In this document: positions 4,763 to 9,492 of the stretch, piece after piece
Numbering within the stretch: the stretch's first letter is position 1
Layout of the letters: each line of letters begins with the position of its first letter
Assembly (NCBI GenBank): GCA_046262315.1
Contig: JBHEMZ010000024.1
Coordinates: forward strand, 1-9,492
Source of the DNA: JACVRM01 sp046262315
Lineage (GTDB): Bacteria; Actinomycetota; Thermoleophilia; Gaiellales; Gaiellaceae
Direction of reading: 5' to 3'
DNA length: 9,492 nt
Translations under genes and position numbers: made by a program
Notes under the pieces: generated by a model
Databases searched by the model: none
Seen by the model: the letters and a program-made list of their open reading frames with translations, nothing else
Told to the model about the DNA's origin: nothing

Positions 4763-7542
4763 CCGAGCGCGCGCCGCACGGCGTGCAGAAGGATGCCGCC
4801 GTGGCGGTAGTACTCGAACTCGCGCTTCGTGTCGATTCGCACTCGCGCGTCGAACGTGACCGGCTCGCCGCCGTCGGGCGTGGCCGTGACGCGCACCGTG
4901 CCGCCCTGGCGTGACGGGGCCTCGACGTCGAAGGCCTCGCGGCCGGTCAGGCCGAGCGTCTTGCGGGTCTCGCCCACCGGGTACTCGAGCGGCAGGAGGC
5001 CCATCATCAGCAGATTCGTGCGGTGGATGCGCTCGTACGACTCTGCGATGACCGCGCGCACGCCGAGCAGGTTCGGGCCCTTGGCCGCCCAGTCGCGCGA
5101 CGAGCCCGACCCGTACTCCTTGCCGGCGAGCACGACGAGCGGCGTGCCCTCGGCCAGGTAGCGCTCGGACGCCTCGAAGATCGTCAGCTCCTCGCCCGAG
5201 GGAATGTGCACGGTCCAGGTGCCCTCGCTCCCCGGGACGAGCTCGTTCCGCAGCCGGACGTTGGCGAACGTGCCGCGCACCATCACCTCGTGGTTACCTC
5301 GGCGCGACCCGTAGGAGTTGAACTCACGGCGCTCGACGCCGTGCTCGACGAGGTAGAGGCCCGCCGGGCTGTCGGGCTTGATTGCGCCGGCCGGCGAGAT
5401 GTGGTCGGTCGTGACCGAGTCGCCGAGCATCACGAGCACGCGCGCGCCGTGCACGGGCTCGACCGGGACCGGGTCCCGGGACATGCCCTCGAAGTACGCC
5501 GGCTGCCGCACGTACGTGGAGTCGGGATCCCACCCGAACAGGTCGCCTTCGGGGATGTCCAGTCCGCGCCAGTTCTCGTCGCCCGTGAAGACGTCGGCGT
5601 ACGTGCGGTGGTACATGTCCTGCTGGATCGCGGAGGCCATCGTCTCCTGGATCTCCTCCGAGGTCGGCCAGAGGTCGCGCAGGAACACCTCGTTGCCGGC
5701 CCCGTCCTCGCCGATCGGCTCGGTCACGAGGTCGACGTCCATGCGGCCGGCGAGCGCGTACGCGACGACGAGCGGCGGCGAGGCGAGGTAGTTCGCCTTG
5801 ACCTCGGGGTGGATGCGCGCCTCGAAGTTGCGGTTCCCCGAGAGGACAGAGCAGACGACGAGGTCGTGCTCGCCGACGGCCTCGGAGATCGGTTCCGGCA
5901 GCGGCCCCGAGTTGCCGATGCACGTCGTGCAGCCGTAGCCGACCGTGTGGAAGCCGAGCTCCTCCAGAAAGGGCGTGAGGCCGGCGCGGTCGTAGTACTC
6001 GGTCACGACCTTCGAGCCGGGTGCGAGGCTCGACTTGACCCACGGCTTGCGCTTGAGCCCGCGCTCGACCGCCTTCTTGGCCAGCAGGCCGGCGCCGATC
6101 ATCACCTGCGGGTTCGACGTGTTCGTGCAGCTCGTGATGGCCGCGATCACGACGGAGCCGTGGGTGAGCTCGAACGACTCGCCGTCCAGCTCGACCTCTG
6201 CTTGCGTCTCGGGCTTCTCCGCGGTGACGACGAGCGGCGCGAACGTCTCGGGCGCCTCCTCGACTTCGGTGGGGCCGGGGGCCTGCTCCGCCGTGGGGTC
6301 GCTGGCGGGAAAGGTGTCGGCGAGGGCCTTGTCGTGCGTGCCGTTGCCGTAGCCGGCGCCGAACGTCTCGAGCGAGGCGCAGAAGGAGCGCTTCGCATCG
6401 GCGAGCGGCACGCGGTCTTGCGGCCGGCGCGGGCCTGCGATGCTCGGCTCGACCTCGCCGAGATCGAGCTCGACGACCTGCGTGTAGGTCGGCTCCTCCT
6501 CCGGCTCGTGCCAGAGCAGGTTCTCCTTGCAGTAGGCCTCGACGAGCGCCACCAGCTCCTCGGGGCGGCCCGTCAGGCGCAGGTACTGGAGCGTGACGTC
6601 GTCGACCGGGAAGAAGCCGCAGGTCGCGCCGTACTCCGGGGACATGTTCCCGATGGTTGCGCGGTCGGCGAGCGGCAGCGCCGCGAGGCCGTGGCCGAAG
6701 TACTCGACGAACTTGCCCACGACGCCGGTTGCGCGGAGGATCTGCGTCACGGTAAGGACGAGGTCGGTCGCGGTCGAGCCCTCCGGCAGCGCGCCCGTCA
6801 GCTTGAAGCCGACCACCTGGGGGACGAGCATCGAGACCTGCTCGCCGAGCATGGCCGCCTCCGCCTCGATCCCCCCCACGCCCCAGCCGAGCACGCCGAG
6901 GCCGTTGATCATCGTCGTGTGCGAGTCGGTGCCGACGAGCGTGTCGGGGAACGCGCGGCCGTCGCGGGTCTCGACCACGCGGGCGAGGAACTCGAGGTTG
7001 ACCTGGTGGACGATGCCTGTGTTGGGGGGGACGACCTTGAGGCCGCCGAAGGCCGTCTGGCCCCAGCGCAGGAAGCCGTAGCGCTCGCGATTCCGCCCGA
7101 ACTCGAGCTCGGCATTGTGGGCGCGGGCGAAGCGCGTGCCGTACTCGTCGACCTGCACGGAGTGGTCGATGACGAGCTCGGCGGGCACCTTCGGGTCGAT
7201 GCGCGCGGGGTCGCCGCCGAGGTCACGGAGGGCGTCGCGCATGGCGGCGAGGTCGACGACCGCGGGGACGCCGGTGAAGTCCTGGAGGAGCACACGCGAC
7301 GGGCGGAAGGTGATCTCGCTCGTCGGCTCCTCGGTCGCCACCCAGCGCGCGACGGCCTCGACGTCCGCCGGCGTGACCGTCTCGCCGTCCTCGTAGCGGA
7401 GCAGGTTCTCGAGCAGGATGCGCAGCGTGTAGGGGAGCCGCGCGACGTCGTGGGCGTCCTGCAGCGCGCCGAGCCGGAAGATCTCGTGACTCTGGCCCCC
7501 GACGTCGAGGGTCGCTCGGGCCCCGAAGGTGTCCGTGCTCAC
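4759..7542 (-). CDS. acnA: Aconitate hydratase A (aconitase)
   Basis: A full-length 927-residue aconitase, the TCA-cycle enzyme that interconverts citrate and isocitrate through cis-aconitate in the cytoplasm. It belongs to the AcnA/IRP type. The [4Fe-4S] ligands are C472 (TSCTNTSNP) and C538/C541 (GYGCTTCIGNSGP). Other hallmarks are DHSVQVD (126-132), VGTDSHTTMINGLGVLGWGV (203-222), SVTTDHISPAG (709-719) and the swivelling-domain active-site loop GSGSSRDW (811-818, with R816). It is longer than the E. coli enzyme (891 residues) because of an acidic, proline-rich segment around 400-457, a feature of actinobacterial aconitases. The GTG start gives the expected N-terminus (DTFGARATLDVGG) and overlaps the upstream SDR stop as GTGA, so translation is probably coupled; GGAGGG lies almost against the start. 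The sequence appears intact with all catalytic residues. The very long frame on the opposite strand is a codon-bias shadow. Confidence 0.97.
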   Translation of the reverse strand: MSTDTFGARATLDVGGQSHEIFRLGALQDAHDVARLPYTLRILLENLLRYEDGETVTPADVEAVARWVATEEPTSEITFRPSRVLLQDFTGVPAVVDLAAMRDALRDLGGDPARIDPKVPAELVIDHSVQVDEYGTRFARAHNAELEFGRNRERYGFLRWGQTAFGGLKVVPPNTGIVHQVNLEFLARVVETRDGRAFPDTLVGTDSHTTMINGLGVLGWGVGGIEAEAAMLGEQVSMLVPQVVGFKLTGALPEGSTATDLVLTVTQILRATGVVGKFVEYFGHGLAALPLADRATIGNMSPEYGATCGFFPVDDVTLQYLRLTGRPEELVALVEAYCKENLLWHEPEEEPTYTQVVELDLGEVEPSIAGPRRPQDRVPLADAKRSFCASLETFGAGYGNGTHDKALADTFPASDPTAEQAPGPTEVEEAPETFAPLVVTAEKPETQAEVELDGESFELTHGSVVIAAITSCTNTSNPQVMIGAGLLAKKAVERGLKRKPWVKSSLAPGSKVVTEYYDRAGLTPFLEELGFHTVGYGCTTCIGNSGPLPEPISEAVGEHDLVVCSVLSGNRNFEARIHPEVKANYLASPPLVVAYALAGRMDVDLVTEPIGEDGAGNEVFLRDLWPTSEEIQETMASAIQQDMYHRTYADVFTGDENWRGLDIPEGDLFGWDPDSTYVRQPAYFEGMSRDPVPVEPVHGARVLVMLGDSVTTDHISPAGAIKPDSPAGLYLVEHGVERREFNSYGSRRGNHEVMVRGTFANVRLRNELVPGSEGTWTVHIPSGEELTIFEASERYLAEGTPLVVLAGKEYGSGSSRDWAAKGPNLLGVRAVIAESYERIHRTNLLMMGLLPLEYPVGETRKTLGLTGREAFDVEAPSRQGGTVRVTATPDGGEPVTFDARVRIDTKREFEYYRHGGILLHAVRRALG

Positions 7543-9008
7543 CCCTCCATCCTGCCGGACCGCGGCTCGCGCGGGGCGGCGGCTTGTCCCCCGGCGGACG
7601 CGCGAGCGACGATGCCGCGCAACATGCCGCCGAAGATCCGGCCGTGCACCGGCCAGAGGGCGTACCAGTAGGCGCGCCCGAGCACGCCGGCCGGATCGAA
7701 GATGGCCGTCTGGCGGATGGTCGATCCCCTCTCGTCGCCGTCCACTTCGAACTGGAGCCAGGCGCGGCCCGGGAGGCGCATCTCGGCGGCGAGCCGGAGC
7801 AGTCGGTCGGGCTCGAGCGCCTCCACGCGCCAGAAGTCGACCGTCGCGCCGGTAGCGAGACCGACCGGGTCGCGACGCCCCCGCCGCAGACCCGCCCCGC
7901 CGACGAGGAGGTCGAGGAAGCCGCGCAGCCGCCAGGCGGCGTCTCCGTAGTACCAGCCGGCCGCACCGCCGATGCGCTGGATCGGAGCGAAGGCGACCTC
8001 CGGGGGCACGGGCACACGTGCGCTGCGCGAGTCGACGAGCCGTGGGCCGAAGCGCGTGCCGCCCCAGCTGCGCTCGCGCTCCTGCTCGTCCGACCAGCGG
8101 GTCTCGGCGAACTCCCGATCCTCATTGACGAGCGCCCGCGCGATCGCGTCGCGAACCTCCCTGGGTCGCACGTCGAAGTCCCGCCTCGCGCCGTCGTCCT
8201 CCACGATTGTGTCGTTGCGCATCGAGTCGACCATCTTGCGGCCGATCCGGGCGTACACGGGCGTGACGAGAGCGAGCCAGAGCGAGGACAGCCGCGGCGT
8301 GAGCACCGGCACGGGCACGAGCACCCGACGCAACCCGCGCTGGCGTGCGTACTCGCGGATCAGGTCACCGTAGGTGACGCGGTCAGGCCCGCCGATCTCG
8401 TAGACGCGGCTCCGCCCGAGAGGCGCATCCAGAGCCGCGACGAGGTAGGCGATCAGATCCTCGACCGCGATCGGCTGGGCGAGCGAGTCGACCCAGCGAG
8501 GAGTGACCATCACGGGCAAGCGGTCCGCGAGCGCCCGCACGATCTCGAACGACGCGCTGCCGGAGCCGATCACGACGGAGGCACGGAACTCGACGGTCGG
8601 CACGCCCGACTCGCGCAGGATTGCGCCCACCTCCTGCCGGCTGGCGAGATGGCTCGAGAGGGGACCGGCGCCTCCGAGACCGCCCAGGTACACGATGCGC
8701 CCGATGCCGGCCTCGAGCGCTGCCGCTGCGAACCGCCGCGCGGCAAGGCGGTCCTGCTCCACGAAGGGATCCGGCGAGCTCAGCGAGTGGACGAGGTAGT
8801 AAGCGGCGTCGGCGCCCGCGAGGGCGGGAGTCAGGGTGGCTGGGTCGAGCACGTCGCCTCGCACCACCTCGGTCGTGGGCGCCTGCGCCCGCACCATCTC
8901 CGGCCGCCGCGCGAGACAGCGCACCCGGTCGCCTCGCTCCTCGAGAACACGGAGCAGGCGAGCGCCGACGTAGCCGGTCGCGCCGGTCAACAGGATGAGC
9001 CGACCCAC
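7539..9008 (-). CDS. Atypical SDR NAD(P)-binding protein with C-terminal DUF2867
   Basis: A 489-residue two-domain protein. Residues 1 to about 300 are a Rossmann-fold atypical (NAD(P)H-binding, NDUFA9-like) short-chain dehydrogenase/reductase, with the dinucleotide loop TGATGYVG (8-15), GDVLDP (51-56), YYLVHSL (70-76), IVYLGGLGG (105-113), EFRASVVIGSGS (140-151) and EIGGPDRVTYGDL (204-216). A classical Tyr-x-x-x-Lys pair is not visible, as is common in atypical SDRs that may bind rather than oxidise. Residues about 325-470 match the style of DUF2867 (PVPPEVAFAPIQRIGG, GWYYGDAAWRLRG, DFWRVEALEPDRLLRLAAEM, HGRIFGGML), a domain of unknown role often fused to this SDR type. The GTG start at 9008 places the Rossmann strand at the very N-terminus and follows a TAGGCT box by six bases, suggesting a leaderless message. 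It is the first gene of an operon with aconitase. The substrate is unknown; a quinone, lipid or stress role is only speculation. Confidence 0.85.
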   Translation of the reverse strand: MGRLILLTGATGYVGARLLRVLEERGDRVRCLARRPEMVRAQAPTTEVVRGDVLDPATLTPALAGADAAYYLVHSLSSPDPFVEQDRLAARRFAAAALEAGIGRIVYLGGLGGAGPLSSHLASRQEVGAILRESGVPTVEFRASVVIGSGSASFEIVRALADRLPVMVTPRWVDSLAQPIAVEDLIAYLVAALDAPLGRSRVYEIGGPDRVTYGDLIREYARQRGLRRVLVPVPVLTPRLSSLWLALVTPVYARIGRKMVDSMRNDTIVEDDGARRDFDVRPREVRDAIARALVNEDREFAETRWSDEQERERSWGGTRFGPRLVDSRSARVPVPPEVAFAPIQRIGGAAGWYYGDAAWRLRGFLDLLVGGAGLRRGRRDPVGLATGATVDFWRVEALEPDRLLRLAAEMRLPGRAWLQFEVDGDERGSTIRQTAIFDPAGVLGRAYWYALWPVHGRIFGGMLRGIVARASAGGQAAAPREPRSGRMEG

Positions 9009-9020
9009 GGCGTGAGCCTA
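9009..9020 (-). promoter_or_regulatory. TAGGCT -10 box placed for leaderless start of the SDR-aconitase operon
   Basis: On the minus strand, TAGGCT (9020 to 9015) is followed by six bases (CACGCC) and then the GTG start at 9008, which is the spacing expected if transcription begins on the start codon. No Shine-Dalgarno or clear -35 is present. If correct, this promoter drives both the SDR gene and the aconitase gene behind it. Confidence 0.5.
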
Positions 9021-9093
9021 GAGGCGGCGGGTGACCTTCGGCGGCCGGCGCCTGGACAGGTCCCGGGCGGCCGTGTCGGCGCGGGCCATCTTG

Positions 9094-9128
9094 CAGGGAC
9101 TGTCCCTGAAAAGTGTCCCGCGGGGACA
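9094..9128. repeat. Paired REP-like palindromes sharing a GGGAC/GTCCC core
   Basis: Two adjacent hairpins are visible: CAGGGAC-t-GTCCCTG (9094-9108) and TGTCCC-gcg-GGGACA (9114-9128), separated by AAAAG. Because the arms share the GGGAC/GTCCC core, the two can also pair with each other in alternative folds. The arrangement resembles bacterial repetitive extragenic palindromes, which are often mobilised by RAYT transposases. It could equally act as a terminator-like or regulatory structure between the divergent SDR and sigma-factor genes. Confidence 0.5.
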
Positions 9129-9165
9129 TGGCGTTCGCCACAAGAGCGTGATAATTCATCCACAG

Positions 9166-9180
9166 GTGCACGTGGTGCAC
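9166..9180. repeat. GTGCAC-gtg-GTGCAC repeat upstream of the sigma-factor start
   Basis: Two copies of the palindromic hexamer GTGCAC (9166-9171 and 9175-9180) are separated by three bases, and a CACGTG palindrome is embedded at 9169-9174. The block ends 23 bases before the GTG of the sigma-factor-like gene, where a repressor or activator site would be expected. A possible but imperfect -10-like TAAGAAT follows at 9187. Confidence 0.35.
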
Positions 9181-9203
9181 GCCCGCTAAGAATCTGGGCG
9201 GCT

Positions 9204-9492
9204 GTGGCCTCTAGACAGCAGGTGGATGGACGGGCGGTCGCGATCGAGGCGCTCTACCGGCGCTCCTACCGTCGTTTTCTCGGCGTGTTGTCGACGATCA
9301 CGGGGGACTACGCCACCGGACACGATGCCCTCCAGGAGGCGTTCGCCCGCGCCTCGCACAAGTCGCGCAGACCTTCGCGCGCGCGAGAATTTCGGCGAGC
9401 TGGCCTTCGTCTTCTAACGCAGTTAGCGTCGCGCGGCGGTTGGGGCCGCGTGGGTCAGACCCTCTATCACATGATCGGCGGAGGCGGGGGTT
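9204..9492 (+). pseudogene. ECF-type RNA polymerase sigma factor, N-terminal part, apparently degenerate or interrupted
   Basis: From GTG 9204 the frame is open to the window edge (96 codons). Residues about 14-50 (AIEALYRRSYRRFLGVLSTI, then TGDYATGHDALQEAFARA) look like region 2 of an extracytoplasmic-function sigma factor, the part that binds core polymerase and the -10 element: an LYRRxYRRFL helix, TGD turn and D-A-x-Q-E-A-F-x-R-A helix. After about codon 55 the expected continuation (a phenylalanine-arginine-glycine turn, then a tryptophan-bearing helix) is absent in this frame and is replaced by an arginine-rich and then glycine-rich sequence. The break lies next to an alternating (CG)5 run (9376-9385), so a slippage frameshift, a deletion junction or a sequencing error are all possible; neither other frame restores a clear sigma sequence. 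A region 4 domain is not in the window. The sigma call is moderately supported, and the broken status is an inference. Confidence 0.5.
9452..9462. repeat. GGGTC-a-GACCC palindrome near window end
   Basis: A perfect inverted repeat with five-base arms and a single central base. Just before it, CGCGGC (9432-9437) pairs with GCCGCG (9445-9450), and CTAAC (9414-9418) pairs with GTTAG (9422-9426), giving three consecutive small hairpins in 50 bases. This clustering supports a REP-like or mobile-element end rather than sigma-factor coding sequence. Confidence 0.35.

Noticed and set aside
5023..7671. 882-codon open frame on the plus strand, antisense to aconitase
   Set aside because: It mirrors a highly conserved, complete aconitase. 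Its translation is dominated by R, A, V, D, E and L without any domain, the usual effect of GC-rich third positions on the opposite strand.
8383..9180. 265-codon minus-strand frame starting within the palindromic region
   Set aside because: It runs out of frame through the SDR gene, and its product has no recognisable domain.
9411..9428. Integron attC-like sequence TTCTAACGCAGTTAGCG after a stop codon
   Set aside because: The 5' half resembles RYYYAAC imperfectly, but the required distant GTTRRRY partner and the long imperfect stem are not present; the nearby GTTAG only makes a five-base hairpin.
1..9492. tRNA, rRNA, CRISPR arrays, riboswitches, replication origin
   Set aside because: I saw no regularly spaced repeats, cloverleaf-like genes, rRNA signatures or known riboswitch cores on reading. 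This was by eye, so small RNAs cannot be excluded.

Overview
This is a high-GC window of strongly actinobacterial character. The aconitase is of the long actinobacterial AcnA type with an acidic and proline-rich insert, GTG starts are common, and at least two genes look leaderless. A deep-branching actinobacterium such as a Thermoleophilia member would fit, but that placement is inference. The window opens inside an IS256-type transposase and closes close to REP-like palindromes. Both are classic assembly break points, so it may be a whole short contig.

Layout, left to right. (1) 1-203 (+): the C-terminal tail and right end of an IS256-family insertion sequence. (2) 204-504: no gene seen, then a likely promoter for a large secreted protein. 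(3) 585-2381 (+): an exported phosphatase-like protein made of a signal peptide, two near-identical PA14 domains and a calcineurin-like metallophosphoesterase domain. (4) 2382-2517: a convergent intergenic gap with several inverted repeats. (5) 2518-4040 (-): a two-gene operon of a hexapeptide-repeat acetyltransferase followed by a GT-B glycosyltransferase, whose stop and start overlap by one base; this suggests surface glycan synthesis or decoration. (6) 4041-4231: a divergent promoter region. (7) 4232-4762 (+): a RimJ/RimL-like GNAT acetyltransferase, probably leaderless. (8) 4759-9008 (-): an operon of an NAD(P)-binding SDR/DUF2867 protein followed by aconitase A, with a GTGA stop/start overlap; the operon runs head-on into the GNAT gene so that the two stop codons overlap. 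(9) 9009-9203: a divergent intergenic region with palindromes. (10) 9204-end (+): the start of an ECF-type sigma factor whose resemblance to the family is lost after about 55 codons.

Functionally this is mostly ordinary chromosome: TCA-cycle metabolism, an exported phosphatase and a small glycan-modifying pair, flanked by mobile or repetitive DNA. I found no convincing new defence or biosynthetic system. The best leads are the identical TAGGCT -10 hexamers placed for leaderless initiation, the nucleotide-level PA14 duplication, the SDR-aconitase coupling, and the decayed sigma factor next to REP-like palindromes.
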